A DNA stretch of 64,000 bases from Streptomyces sp. HUAS YS2 (GTDB taxonomy: Bacteria; Actinomycetota; Actinomycetes; Streptomycetales; Streptomycetaceae): contig NZ_CP137573.1 of assembly GCF_033343995.1 (NCBI RefSeq), positions 682,001 to 746,000 of the forward strand, given 5' to 3'. Numbering within the stretch: position 1 is the first letter of the stretch; every line of letters starts with the position of its first letter. The translations under genes and the position numbers were made by a program. A model generated the notes under the pieces. It was not told the DNA's origin. It searched no databases and saw only the letters and a program-made list of their open reading frames with translations. Below, piece after piece: positions 48,743 through 57,756 of this stretch.

Positions 48743-49954
48743 TCAGATGCCGACGTAGTTCTCGGCGAACCAGTCCTGCTGGGTGCGCGAGGTGCGCAGC
48801 GAGGCGATACGGGAGTGGCGCAGACGGTCCCGGAAGAGGGAGGCGCCCTCGGCATCCGAGGCGCCGTGCAGAAGGCGGATCATCCAGTGCGAGAACTCCT
48901 GCGCACGCCAGATGTGGGTCAGGCACCGCTCGGAGTAGCGGGCGAGCGGCTCGGTGTCGCCGTGGACCAGGGCGTCGATCAGCGCCTGGCCCAGGATCTC
49001 GGCCTCCAGCACCGCGAGGTTCGCGCCCTTCGCGGCGGACGGGCTGATGAGGGCGGCGGCGTCGCCCACCAGGAACAACGAGCCGTGACGCAGCGGTTCG
49101 AGTACGTCCGACTCGAGGTCGACCACGGCGCGCTGGACGAGAGGGCCGCGCAGCAAGGGTCCGTACTCGGCCGCGCGCATGCGCAGGTCGAGTTCGTCCC
49201 AGAGTCGGTCCTCGCTCCAGGTGTCGGGCCGGGTCCCGCGTCGGCACTGCAGGTAGTAGCGGGTGATCTCGGCGGACCGGGCCATGTGCCCGGCGAACCC
49301 GCCCGGGTGGATCGCATAGCCCACGGCGTCGATGCTCGGCGGCGCCTCGGCGAGCAGTCCCAGCCAGGACACGCCGTGGTCGCGGTGGTGGTGGCGCACC
49401 GCGCCGGGCGGCAGCGAGCGCCGTCCCGCCCCGTGGCGGCCGTCGCAGGCGGCGACGTACCGTGCCCGCCATCGCGCGGGGCGCCCGTCCACGTCCCGTA
49501 CGGTCACCGAGGGCGTCGGGCCGTCCGCGTCGGAGACGGCGACCGCCTCCGTGTCGAAACGGATCCGCCCCCCGGCGTCGAGGAACTGCGCGAGCAGGTC
49601 GGTGACCAGCTCGTGCTGGGGATAGACGGTGTGCGGCTCGCCCCGGCCGAGCTGTCGGTAGTCGAGGCGGAATCGGCCGTCCTCGGTGCGGAACTCGCAG
49701 ACGCCGTGCTCCTGCCCCCGGCGGCGTAACCCCCCGTCGAGACCGTTGCGTTCCAGGATCCGCGCGGTGTTCGGGGCGAGGAACCCCGCCCGCGGCCGGT
49801 TCTGGATGTGGTCGCGACCGGCGCGTTCCAGAACGACGCAGTCGACACCGTCGCGGAGAAGAAGGTTCCCCAGCACAAGACCGGCCGGACCGGCCCCGAG
49901 GATGACCACATCGGCCAACTCGTGGGCAACTCGGGCATACTGACTTTCTGTCAC
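48743..49954 (-). CDS. PobA-like FAD aromatic hydroxylase
   Basis: 403 aa from GTG 49954. FAD motif DVVILGAGPAGLVLGNLLLRDGVD, RAGFLAPNTARILERNGL, YPQHELVTDLLAQFL, and the second FAD motif LFLVGDAAALISPSAAKGANLAV give the plan of 4-hydroxybenzoate 3-monooxygenase. Position HLVGDAAHxxPP is altered to DAAALISPS. It would hydroxylate an aromatic or phenolic ring using NAD(P)H and oxygen. Downstream by 35 nt is the O-methyltransferase. TATGAT (minus strand, 49963-49968) lies 8 nt before the GTG with no ribosome site, so the mRNA may be leaderless. Confidence 0.87.
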   Translation of the reverse strand: MTESQYARVAHELADVVILGAGPAGLVLGNLLLRDGVDCVVLERAGRDHIQNRPRAGFLAPNTARILERNGLDGGLRRRGQEHGVCEFRTEDGRFRLDYRQLGRGEPHTVYPQHELVTDLLAQFLDAGGRIRFDTEAVAVSDADGPTPSVTVRDVDGRPARWRARYVAACDGRHGAGRRSLPPGAVRHHHRDHGVSWLGLLAEAPPSIDAVGYAIHPGGFAGHMARSAEITRYYLQCRRGTRPDTWSEDRLWDELDLRMRAAEYGPLLRGPLVQRAVVDLESDVLEPLRHGSLFLVGDAAALISPSAAKGANLAVLEAEILGQALIDALVHGDTEPLARYSERCLTHIWRAQEFSHWMIRLLHGASDAEGASLFRDRLRHSRIASLRTSRTQQDWFAENYVGI

Positions 49955-50019
49955 GGAAGTGGATCATAGGCATCGATGAGCATGCGGACGGACCAAGATC
50001 ACCCGAATGCACCTGTAGC

Positions 50020-50039
50020 CGAGAAAAGGGTTCTTCTCG
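50020..50039. promoter_or_regulatory. Inverted repeat in hydroxylase/TPR intergenic region
   Basis: CGAGAA (50020-50025) and TTCTCG (50034-50039) form a perfect 6-bp inverted repeat with 8-bp spacer, in an AT-richer stretch between two divergent genes. Candidate operator for one or both. Confidence 0.4.
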
Positions 50040-50082
50040 CGAGGGAACGAACGGGGGCGCGTCCAGGGAGACCCCGACGGAT

Positions 50083-50109
50083 CACCTGTTCAGGGACTGT
50101 CCCCAGGTG
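50083..50109. promoter_or_regulatory. Nested dyad upstream of TPR gene
   Basis: CACCTG (50083-50088) pairs with CAGGTG (50104-50109), and inside it GGGAC-T-GTCCC (50093-50103) is a perfect dyad, leaving only TTCA unpaired on one side. It sits 61 nt before the TPR gene start and could be an operator or an mRNA hairpin. Confidence 0.45.
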
Positions 50110-50169
50110 CCGTCGACTGGCTTCATGGGAAGGACTGTCCGTGGTGCGGCTCTCATGACGAGGTGATCA

Positions 50170-51597
50170 GTGGTGACAACCGACCGATACGGCCACGCCG
50201 TGCACAACGGCACCTCGGAGGCGGCCGCTCACCTGGACCGTGCGGTGGAGTCCCTGCTCTTCTTCCGCCCCGAAGTGGCCGACGCGGTCGAGGATCTTCT
50301 GAAGGTCGCCCCCGCCTCGCCCCTGGCGCAGGCGTTCGCGGTCTATCTGGGGGTGCTGGGCACGGAGCCGGGCGACGCCGCCGCGGCGCGCCGGCGCTTC
50401 GACGCGTTCGCCGCGGACGTGGACCCGACCGGTCTGCCCATGCGGGAGCTCCTGCACATGGCCGCCGCCGAGGCCCTGCTCGCGGGCGATCTGCGGCGAG
50501 GGAGCGCGCTCCTGGAGGAGGTCGTCGTGGCGCATCCGCGCGACGCTCTCGCACTCTTCGTCGGGCACCAGCTCGACTTCCTCACCGGTGACGCCCTGCG
50601 ACTGCGGGACAGGATCGGCGGTGTGCTGTCCGCCTGGGAGGCCGACGACCCGCACCGGGGACCGCTCCTGGGCATGTACGCCTTCGGTCTGGAGGAGTCC
50701 GGGCACTACGTCCACGCCCGGGAGACCGGCTCGGCCGCGATCGAGCAGAACCCGCACGACGTCTGGGCGATCCACGCCGTCGTGCACACCTACGAGATGC
50801 AGGGCCGGTTCACCGAGGGCATCGCCTTCCTCGACGCCCGCACGGAGCACTGGTCGAGCGGCAACTTCCTCACGGTGCACAACTGGTGGCACTACGCGCT
50901 CTACGCCCTGGAGGCGGGCGCCACCGACACCGCGCTGGGCATCTACGACGCGGCCCTGCACAACGAGGAGTCCAGGGGCCTCGCCATGGAACTCCTCGAC
51001 GCGGCGGCCATGCTGTGGCGGTTCCACCTGGCGGGGATCGACCAGTCCGCCCGCTGGGAGGCGCTCGCCGACGCGTGGTCCGGGCGGGCCGATCCGCCGC
51101 ACTACGTCTTCAACGACGTGCACGCCGTGATGTCCTACGTCGGAGCCGGACGGGTCGCGGAGGCGGAGCGGCTGATCGCCGACCGCCGGCGGTGGCTGGT
51201 GGAGGCCGGGACGACGGCGGTCACGAACCACGCGATGACGGCGCACGTCGGCCTGCCCGTCTGCGAGGCGCTCGTCGCGTACGGCCGCGGCGATCACGCC
51301 GCCGTGGTGGAACTGCTTTGGCCGGTGCGCCGGCGCCTGCACGAGTTCGGGGGCAGCCACGCCCAGCGCGACGCGGTGCAGAAGACCCTTCTCGAATCCT
51401 CGCTGAAGTCCGGGCGGCACGACATGGCCCGCACGCTCATCAGCGAGCGGACCGCGCTGCGCCCGGACAGCCCGTACAACTGGCTGAGCCGGGCCCGCCT
51501 GGCGGACTCACTGGGCGACGCCGCACAGGCCGCCGTCGCCCGCGACCGGGCGAGCACGCTGGGCAGGACCGGCGACCTGACCTCCGTCCGCGTCTGA
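50170..51597 (+). CDS. TPR-repeat protein, TTC38-like
   Basis: 475 aa from GTG 50170 (GTG 50173 also possible); GAGGTGATC at 50160-50168 is a nine-base perfect match to the 16S rRNA tail. The protein is all helical, with repeating 34-residue-like units (GLEESGHYVHARETGSAAIEQNPHD, AVVHTYEMQGRFTEGIAFLDA, HNWWHYALYALEAGATDTALGIYDAAL). The WHYALYALE block and overall length match the tetratricopeptide-repeat-38 family. No enzyme motif or signal is seen, so it probably acts as a cytosolic scaffold. It diverges from the hydroxylase-methyltransferase operon. Confidence 0.83.
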   Translation: MVTTDRYGHAVHNGTSEAAAHLDRAVESLLFFRPEVADAVEDLLKVAPASPLAQAFAVYLGVLGTEPGDAAAARRRFDAFAADVDPTGLPMRELLHMAAAEALLAGDLRRGSALLEEVVVAHPRDALALFVGHQLDFLTGDALRLRDRIGGVLSAWEADDPHRGPLLGMYAFGLEESGHYVHARETGSAAIEQNPHDVWAIHAVVHTYEMQGRFTEGIAFLDARTEHWSSGNFLTVHNWWHYALYALEAGATDTALGIYDAALHNEESRGLAMELLDAAAMLWRFHLAGIDQSARWEALADAWSGRADPPHYVFNDVHAVMSYVGAGRVAEAERLIADRRRWLVEAGTTAVTNHAMTAHVGLPVCEALVAYGRGDHAAVVELLWPVRRRLHEFGGSHAQRDAVQKTLLESSLKSGRHDMARTLISERTALRPDSPYNWLSRARLADSLGDAAQAAVARDRASTLGRTGDLTSVRV

Positions 51598-51602
51598 GTC
51601 GC

Positions 51603-52574
51603 TCACTTCCTCGGGCCGTAGGTGTTCAGGAAGAGCACCGGACCCTCCAGGTCGGCGGTCAGCGCCGCCGCGAACGCCTTCGCGGAGTACACGGGATCCA
51701 GCCGCAGGCCGGCGGCCTCGGCCGTGTCCGCCGCGTCGGCGGCCTGGGCCGTCGGGTGGCCGTAGCCGCCGCCCAGGTAGTCACGGGTCGCCGTGAGCCG
51801 TAGCTGCGGGGTGTCGAACGCCGCGCCGCGCTTGCGCAGGACGGCGGCCGCCCGGTCGGCGAGCCGGGTCAGGTCGCGCGTGGCGAGCGGCAGCGTGTCG
51901 TTGACCACCACCCCGATCACCCGCGCGCGCAACCCGGCCAGCGCGCAGCCCAGGGCGAGACCCGCGACGGTCCCGCCCGAGCCGACGGCGGTGACGATGT
52001 GACGGGGCGCCGGCAGCCTGCCGGCCACCACCTGTTCCCCGAGTTCCAGTCCGGCCTCGACGTAGCCGAGCACGCCGATGGGCGCGGAGCCGCCCGGCGG
52101 GAGGTAGTACGGCAGGCGCCCGCCGCGCGTGTGGCGCAGGAACAGCCACGGCGCACCGGCCATCGTCAGCAGTTTGCTGCGGGTGTGGTGCACGGTGGCG
52201 CCGGACTCCCGCAGCCTGCGCTGTTGCTCGCGCACATGCTCGTCCTCGGGCTGGTCGACGAGGGCGAGGACGGTGTCGATGCCGAGTTCGCGCGCGTACA
52301 ACGCCGCCGCCAGCCCCCAGTTCGTGCCGGTCGCGCCGACGGTCAGGACGGTGTGCGCCTTGCGCCGCTGCATCTCGGGCAGGAGCCATTCCAGCTTGCG
52401 TACCTTGTTGCCGCCCCAGCCGCCGGTCCCGTAGCCGCTCTCGTCCTTGCACCACAGGTCGTCCCGGGTGGTTCCGGTGAGCCGCCGTACCGGTGTCGGG
52501 CCGTCCCCGAGACGGCGGAACGGCAGCGTCCGCTCGAGCGCGGGAAAGCGCCTCTGCAGAATCGGCTTGGTCAT
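51603..52574 (-). CDS. D-cysteine desulfhydrase / ACC-deaminase-like PLP enzyme
   Basis: 323 aa from ATG 52574 with GGGAGAGA upstream. Fold-type II PLP enzyme: the Schiff-base lysine is in GGNKVRKLEWLLPE, ATGTNWGLAAALYARELG binds phosphate, and VGSGGTVAGLALGCALAGL and FLNTYGPR are conserved blocks. The family includes D-cysteine desulfhydrase (pyruvate, H2S, ammonia) and 1-aminocyclopropane-1-carboxylate deaminase; the two cannot be told apart with confidence here. It is convergent with the TPR gene, 5 nt apart. Confidence 0.87.
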   Translation of the reverse strand: MTKPILQRRFPALERTLPFRRLGDGPTPVRRLTGTTRDDLWCKDESGYGTGGWGGNKVRKLEWLLPEMQRRKAHTVLTVGATGTNWGLAAALYARELGIDTVLALVDQPEDEHVREQQRRLRESGATVHHTRSKLLTMAGAPWLFLRHTRGGRLPYYLPPGGSAPIGVLGYVEAGLELGEQVVAGRLPAPRHIVTAVGSGGTVAGLALGCALAGLRARVIGVVVNDTLPLATRDLTRLADRAAAVLRKRGAAFDTPQLRLTATRDYLGGGYGHPTAQAADAADTAEAAGLRLDPVYSAKAFAAALTADLEGPVLFLNTYGPRK

Positions 52575-52656
52575 GGTCTCTCCCTGCGCGGCGATGGGTC
52601 CGGGTCCGGGTGGCACGTCGGGGCGGGCCTTGGGATCATGTCATCCGGAGGCTGCC

Positions 52657-54348
52657 ATGACTCCTGATGTGCACGAGTCCCCGGATGTGCACGAGTCCCC
52701 GCCGGACAGTCCCGGGAAGCGCCGACGGTCGCCGCGCCTCACGCTCCCCGGCTGCTGGGGCGCGCTCCTCTTCACCTGCCTCTCCTTCACTCCGTCGCTG
52801 CTGCCGCGCGGCGGGATCCTCCAGGGGCTGATCGCCGGCATCAGCGCCGCCATCGGGTACGGGCTCGGCGTGATCGCGGCCTATGTGTGGCGCGCGTTCG
52901 CCGACCGGGAGGCACGAAGCCCGTCGAGCAGGTCGTGGCAGATCCTTTGCGGCTCCGCGCTCGTGCTGTTCGGCCTCGCGTTCGGCTTCGGCCAGTACTG
53001 GCAGCACGAGATCCGCCGACTCATGGGGGTCTCCGACTACAACGTCCTCGCCACCATCGCCTGCCCGTTCGTGGCCGCGCTCGTCTTCCTTCTGCTGTTG
53101 TACGCCGGCCGGGGGCTCCGGCGTCTGTACCGATGGGTGGCCGGGCTTCTCGGCCGGTGGGTCGGCCCGCGCGCGGCGCAGGTGGTCGGCTGGCTCGTGG
53201 TGGCGGCGCTGGCCTGGTCCGTCTTCAGCGGGGTGCTGCTGAGCGGCTTCGTGAACGCGGCCAACGAGGCGTTCTCGCTGCGCGACGACGAGACGCCCGA
53301 GGGCGTGCACCAGCCCACCTCGGCGCTGCGCTCCGGCGGACCCGGTTCGCTGGTGCCGTGGGGCTCGCTCGGCCGGGAGGGCCGGGCGTTCACCGGCAGC
53401 GGTCCGACGGCGGGGGACATCGGCTCGTTCACCCACCGCCGGGCGCTGGAACCCGTCCGGGCCTACGCGGGGCTGGAGACCGCGGACGACACCGAGTCCC
53501 GCGCGAAGCGGGCCGTCGCGGACCTCGAACGGGCGGGCGGCTTCCAGCGCGCGAACCTGCTCGTGTTGACCACCACGGGAAGCGGCTGGGTCGACCCCGC
53601 CGCCGTGGACTCGTTCGAGTACCTCGGCGACGGCGATTCGGCCACGGTGGCGATGCAGTACTCGTACCTGCCGTCCTGGCTCTCCTATCTCGTGGACCAG
53701 TCCAAGGCGCGCGCGGCCGGCCGCGAGCTGTTCGACGCGGTCTACGACGTCTGGTCCAAGCTGCCCCAGGACAAGCGTCCTCGGCTGTTCGTGGCGGGCG
53801 AGAGCCTGGGCTCGTTCGGCGGTGAGACGGCCTTCAGCGGCGAGTACGACCTGCGCAACCGCACCGCCGGCACCCTGTTCGCCGGTCCGCCGAACTTCAA
53901 CGCCCTGTTCCGCGAGTTCAGCGACCACCGCGACAAGGGAAGCCCGGAGATCGAGCCGGTCTACCGGGACGGACGTACCGTACGGTTCACCGAGGACCCG
54001 ACCACCGGGATTCCCCCGACGGACGAGCCGTGGAACGACACACGGGTGCTGTACCTCATGCACGCGTCCGACCCGATCGTCTGGTGGAGCCCGGATCTGG
54101 CCCTCTCCGAACCTGACTGGATCGGTCAGGCGCCCGGACCGGACGTCCTCGAGTCGATGGTCTGGATCCCGTTCGTGACCTTCTGGCAGGTCACCGCCGA
54201 CCTGCCGTTCTCCACGGGCGTCCCGGACGGCCACGGCCACACGTACAAGGCCGCGTACGTGGACGGCTGGAACACCGTGATGCGTCCTACGGGGTTCACT
54301 CCGCAGGATCTCGACCGGCTGAAGGACGTCATCCACCCGGAGGGCTGA
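52657..54348 (+). CDS. Membrane-anchored alpha/beta-hydrolase (PF10081-like)
   Basis: 563 aa from ATG 52657 with CCGGAGG at 52645-52651. After an acidic head with a VHESPD repeat, four or five membrane helices cover residues about 30-220 (PF15420-like). Residues about 260-560 are the catalytic domain, with the nucleophile elbow in LFVAGESLGSFGGETAF, SYLPSWLSYLVDQ and the late HGHTYKAAYVDGWN histidines. It is a known actinobacterial family with unproven substrates, presumably membrane esters or lipids. It stands divergent from the D-cysteine desulfhydrase-like gene. Confidence 0.87.
   Translation: MTPDVHESPDVHESPPDSPGKRRRSPRLTLPGCWGALLFTCLSFTPSLLPRGGILQGLIAGISAAIGYGLGVIAAYVWRAFADREARSPSSRSWQILCGSALVLFGLAFGFGQYWQHEIRRLMGVSDYNVLATIACPFVAALVFLLLLYAGRGLRRLYRWVAGLLGRWVGPRAAQVVGWLVVAALAWSVFSGVLLSGFVNAANEAFSLRDDETPEGVHQPTSALRSGGPGSLVPWGSLGREGRAFTGSGPTAGDIGSFTHRRALEPVRAYAGLETADDTESRAKRAVADLERAGGFQRANLLVLTTTGSGWVDPAAVDSFEYLGDGDSATVAMQYSYLPSWLSYLVDQSKARAAGRELFDAVYDVWSKLPQDKRPRLFVAGESLGSFGGETAFSGEYDLRNRTAGTLFAGPPNFNALFREFSDHRDKGSPEIEPVYRDGRTVRFTEDPTTGIPPTDEPWNDTRVLYLMHASDPIVWWSPDLALSEPDWIGQAPGPDVLESMVWIPFVTFWQVTADLPFSTGVPDGHGHTYKAAYVDGWNTVMRPTGFTPQDLDRLKDVIHPEG
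52666..52701. repeat. Two identical 18-bp tandem repeats in the coding start
   Basis: GATGTGCACGAGTCCCCG occurs twice without change (52666-52683, 52684-52701), coding DVHESP twice near the N-terminus of the membrane hydrolase. Perfect identity suggests a recent duplication. Confidence 0.85.
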
Positions 54349-54385
54349 CGCGGGCCGCCGGCCGGGGACGCGCGTCCGCGCGTGG

Positions 54386-55132
54386 TCAGTCGAGCAGGAA
54401 CCCCACCACGTAGCCGAAGGCGTTGACCGCCCAGTGCAGGCTCATCGGCGCCAGCAGGCTGTCGCTGCGGCGGCGCAGTTCGCAGAGCAGGACGCCCGCT
54501 GCCGCCGTGAACAGGACGGCGCCCGCGACCGCGAGGGCCGAGCCGAACCCGGAGTCCCCGAAGGTCGTGGTCAGGGCCGGTTTCGCGGAGGCCAGGTGCA
54601 GGGACGGCAGCACGTGCCACAGGCCGAACAGCAGACTCGACACGGTCGTCGCCCATACCGTCCCTCTGGCCCGGCGGACCAGGCCGTAGAGCACGCCACG
54701 GAAGGCGACCTCCTCCACCAGGACGGTGCCGACGGGGACGAGCACGAGCACGCGCACCGCCAGCTCGCCCCCCGTCATCCCGTCGTACCGGCGGTCCTCG
54801 AAGAGCGAGCGGGTCTCCGGGAGCAGCGCTCCGGCGGCGTAGACGACGGCGACGAGCCCCATCAGGGCCAGCCCCCACCGGGCACCGCGGGCCAGGGTCC
54901 CGGGTGCCAGCCCGGCGTCCGCCAGGGTGCCGCCCGCCCAGCGGAGCACGGCGAGCAGCAGGGCGCTGACGGCGACGGCCGTCAGCAGGCGGAGCGCGCC
55001 CGTCCAGCGGTCCAGCAGCAGGTTGGACGCGACGAGGACGGCGACCGTGAGGCCGACGGCCGGCCAGGTGCCGATCGGCCCGCGCCACCGGCTCCCCGGC
55101 GGCGCGTCCGACCGTACGGCCCGTCCGTCCAT
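54386..55132 (-). CDS. CPBP-family intramembrane metalloprotease
   Basis: 248 aa from ATG 55132. About seven or eight membrane helices. The catalytic motifs are EEVAFRGVLYGLVRR (EExxxR), FGLWHVLPSLH (FxxxH) and LHWAVNAFG (HxxxN). Members cleave within the membrane or act in prenyl-protein or bacteriocin immunity. It is third on the minus strand after an alkyl-DHAP-synthase-like flavoprotein and a diacylglycerol-kinase-like protein, 53 nt after the latter. Confidence 0.88.
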   Translation of the reverse strand: MDGRAVRSDAPPGSRWRGPIGTWPAVGLTVAVLVASNLLLDRWTGALRLLTAVAVSALLLAVLRWAGGTLADAGLAPGTLARGARWGLALMGLVAVVYAAGALLPETRSLFEDRRYDGMTGGELAVRVLVLVPVGTVLVEEVAFRGVLYGLVRRARGTVWATTVSSLLFGLWHVLPSLHLASAKPALTTTFGDSGFGSALAVAGAVLFTAAAGVLLCELRRRSDSLLAPMSLHWAVNAFGYVVGFLLD

Positions 55133-55185
55133 CGATCCACGCTATCGGTCACCCGCCCCGGCCGCCCGGCAGGCGCCCGCCCGGG

Positions 55186-56067
55186 TCAGGCCAGCACCCG
55201 CAGGGCGGACGGCTGCACCCGGAGGGTCACCGGCAGGGTCGCGTCGACCTCGCCGTCGGCGCCGTACGGCAGGGGCCGGTCCGCCTCGATGCGGATCTCC
55301 TTGCCGCGCAGGATCTCGATCTGAGGACGCTTGACGTGCTCACCCGTCTTCAGCTCGTTCATCATGGCGAAGAAGAGACGCTTCGGCGCCTTCTGGATCA
55401 CGACGACGTCCAGCAGCCCGTCGTCGACGCTCGCCCCCGGGGCGATGTTCCGCCCGAACCCGTAGAAGCCGGAGTTCGCCGCGACCACGGTGTAGCCGCT
55501 GCGCTCGTGCAGCACTCCGTCGATCGTGATCCGGTACGCGGCGGGCTTCCAGGCGAGGACCGCCCGGAGACCGCCGGCGTAGTAGGACGCCGCGCCCCGC
55601 AGGAACCGGGAGGCGTTGGCGTGGTGGTTGGCCACCGCGTCGACGCCCGCGTACACGCTGCCCAGGACGCTGATCCGCGGGTGCTTGGCGGACTCCACCT
55701 CGATGGTGTCGACCCTCCGCGGCTCGCCTTCGAGCAGTGTCTCGGCGAGCCGCGCGGCGTCGGTGGGCAGCCCCAGGGCACGGGCGAAGTCGTTGCCGCG
55801 GCCCGCGGGGACCAGGCCGAAGACCGTGTCCGTGCCGCTGAGCGCGCCACCGACGCAGCCGGCCATGCCGTCCCCGCCGACGGCGAGCACGACGTGTCCC
55901 TTCGCACCGGCCTCCCGGGCGAGTTCCTGGGCGTGTTCCAGGCTGCGGCTGTAGACGGTGTCGAGCTGGGCGCCCGCCTCCCGCAACAGCCGGGCCAGCG
56001 GGAGCAGGCCCGCCGTGCCACTGGAACCCCCTGCGGTGGGGTTGACGACGGCGGTGAACTGTCGCAT
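55186..56067 (-). CDS. Diacylglycerol kinase-family lipid kinase
   Basis: 293 aa from ATG 56067 with GGAGG upstream. DAGK catalytic domain: FTAVVNPTAGGSSG, VVLAVGGDGMAGCVGGAL (GGDG nucleotide loop), GLVPAGRGNDFARALGLP. The C-terminal beta-sandwich has NSGFYGFGRNIAPGASVDDGLLDVVVI and PLPYGADGEVD. It phosphorylates diacylglycerol or a related lipid alcohol. It follows an alkyl-DHAP-synthase-like gene by 32 nt, so the two are probably in one transcript. Confidence 0.9.
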   Translation of the reverse strand: MRQFTAVVNPTAGGSSGTAGLLPLARLLREAGAQLDTVYSRSLEHAQELAREAGAKGHVVLAVGGDGMAGCVGGALSGTDTVFGLVPAGRGNDFARALGLPTDAARLAETLLEGEPRRVDTIEVESAKHPRISVLGSVYAGVDAVANHHANASRFLRGAASYYAGGLRAVLAWKPAAYRITIDGVLHERSGYTVVAANSGFYGFGRNIAPGASVDDGLLDVVVIQKAPKRLFFAMMNELKTGEHVKRPQIEILRGKEIRIEADRPLPYGADGEVDATLPVTLRVQPSALRVLA

Positions 56068-56099
56068 GGATCTGGCCTCCGGGCGGCAGAAGAAGGGGT

Positions 56100-57695
56100 T
56101 CAGCGGACGGGGATGAGAACTCCGGGGCTCAGCACGCCGGACGGGTCGACCTCGGCCTTGACGGCCTGCAGCATACGGATGCCGAGGGGGCCGATCTCGC
56201 GGACGTACCAGTCCCGGTGGTCGGTGCCGACACCGTGGTGGTGGCTGATGGTGCCGCCGGCCGCCAGGATCGCGTCGTTGGCCGCCCGCTTCACCGGCGC
56301 CCAGTGCGCGACGGCGTCCTCGCCCTGCGCGGAGACGACGGTGAAGTACAGCGAGGCGCCGTTCTCGTACGTGTGCGAGATGTGGCACATGACGAGCGGC
56401 GGGGTGCCGGCTTCGGTGAGGGTGTTCGTGAGCGCGTCACGGACCGCCGTGTACAGGCCGGGGATCGCGGACCAGAAGGCGGCCGTCTCCAGCGTCTCGG
56501 CGAACGCGCCGGCGTCGAGGAGCGCGTCGCGCAGGTAGGGCGCGTTGTAGCGGCCGTGCTCCCACTTGTCGCCGGGCTCCTCGCCGATGAACTCGCCGTC
56601 GCAGGCGAGGAGGACCTCGCGGGCGGCGGCGCGGCGGGCGGCCGTCTCGGCCTCGGTGCCCTCGAAACCGACGATGGCCATGCAGCCGGGGTTCGTCGGG
56701 ACTTCCGCGTTGCCGATGGCGTCCGGCTGCGCCAGTCCGATGAAGGTCTCGGACTCGTCCGACAGGCGCAGCACCGTGGGCCGCGGGCCGTCCTGGGCGA
56801 GTCGGCGCAGCGCCGCGGTGCCGGCCTCGAAGGAGGCGAAGCGCCAGCCCTCGTAGATCCGCTTCTGCGGCAGCGGGCGGATCCGCACGGTCACCGCCGT
56901 GATCACGCCGAGGGCGCCCTCGGAGCCGAGGATCAGCTGGCGCAGGTCGGGGCCGGCCGCCGAGCGCGGGGCCCGGCCGGTCTCCAGGGTGCCCTCGGGG
57001 GTGGCGACCGTCAGGCCGAGGACCATCTCGTCGAAGCGGCCGTAGCCGGCCGACGCCTGGCCGCTGGAGCGGGCCGCGGCGAAGCCGCCGACGGTCGCCC
57101 ACTCGAAGGACTGCGGGAAGTGGCCGAGCGTCCAGCCTTGCTCGTTGAGCAGCGCCTCGCACTGCGGGCCGCGCAGGCCGGGCTGCAGCGTCGCGGTGCG
57201 CGACACCTCGTCGACGGCGAGCAGCTGGTCGAGCCGCCGCAGGTCGAGGGCGACGAACGGCCGCTTCGTGTCGGGCGCGAGACCGCCGACGACGGAGGTG
57301 CCGCCGCCGAACGGAACGGCGGAGAGGCCGTGGGCGGCGCAGGCGCCCAGCACGGCGAGGACCTCGTCGTGGCCGGCCGGGAGCACCACGGCGGCCGGGA
57401 TGTCCTCGACCTCACCGGCGCGGATGCGCAGCAGGTCGGGGGTCGACTTGCCCCGGGTGTGCCGGACGCGGCTCTCGGCGTCCTCCCGCAGGCCGTCCTC
57501 GGCGGCGACGGCCGCGCGCAGCGCGGTGCGCGCCTCCTCGGTCAGGGCCGGGGCGGGCGTCTCGATGTCCGCGAGGGCGGCCGGGCCGCTCTCGCGCGGG
57601 GTGACGCCGAGCAGGTCCCGCAGCAGGCCGGTCACCGATTCGGGCAGCGGTGCCGCCTTGGCCGGGTCGCCCCAGCCACTCCACAACATGTCCAC
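56100..57695 (-). CDS. Alkyl-DHAP-synthase-like FAD-binding oxidoreductase 1
   Basis: 531 aa from GTG 57695 (GAGGA 10 nt upstream); ATG 57689 is alternative. The VAO/PCMH FAD domain has VVLPAGHDEVLAVLGACAAHGLSAVPFGGGTSVVGG, GHFPQSFEWATVGGFAAARSSGQASAGYGRF and LGSEGALGVITAVTVRIRPLP. Near the C-terminus HHHGVGTDHRDWY is the active-site HHH block of alkyldihydroxyacetonephosphate synthase, followed by KAEVDPSGVLSPGVLIP. AGPS exchanges the acyl chain of acyl-DHAP for an alkyl chain in ether-lipid synthesis; many bacterial relatives are D-lactate-like dehydrogenases. The HHH motif and lipid neighbours favour the former. Confidence 0.85.
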   Translation of the reverse strand: MDMLWSGWGDPAKAAPLPESVTGLLRDLLGVTPRESGPAALADIETPAPALTEEARTALRAAVAAEDGLREDAESRVRHTRGKSTPDLLRIRAGEVEDIPAAVVLPAGHDEVLAVLGACAAHGLSAVPFGGGTSVVGGLAPDTKRPFVALDLRRLDQLLAVDEVSRTATLQPGLRGPQCEALLNEQGWTLGHFPQSFEWATVGGFAAARSSGQASAGYGRFDEMVLGLTVATPEGTLETGRAPRSAAGPDLRQLILGSEGALGVITAVTVRIRPLPQKRIYEGWRFASFEAGTAALRRLAQDGPRPTVLRLSDESETFIGLAQPDAIGNAEVPTNPGCMAIVGFEGTEAETAARRAAAREVLLACDGEFIGEEPGDKWEHGRYNAPYLRDALLDAGAFAETLETAAFWSAIPGLYTAVRDALTNTLTEAGTPPLVMCHISHTYENGASLYFTVVSAQGEDAVAHWAPVKRAANDAILAAGGTISHHHGVGTDHRDWYVREIGPLGIRMLQAVKAEVDPSGVLSPGVLIPVR

Positions 57696-57756
57696 TTCGA
57701 GAGGTTCCTCACGGTCTGTTTCACGGATGGCTCTGCCGCTCGACCCGCACTGGCAT

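Noticed and set aside
46935..49954. Phenazine or pyocyanin-type biosynthetic cluster
   Set aside because: Only hydroxylase and methyltransferase homologues are present; no phenazine core genes lie in the window.
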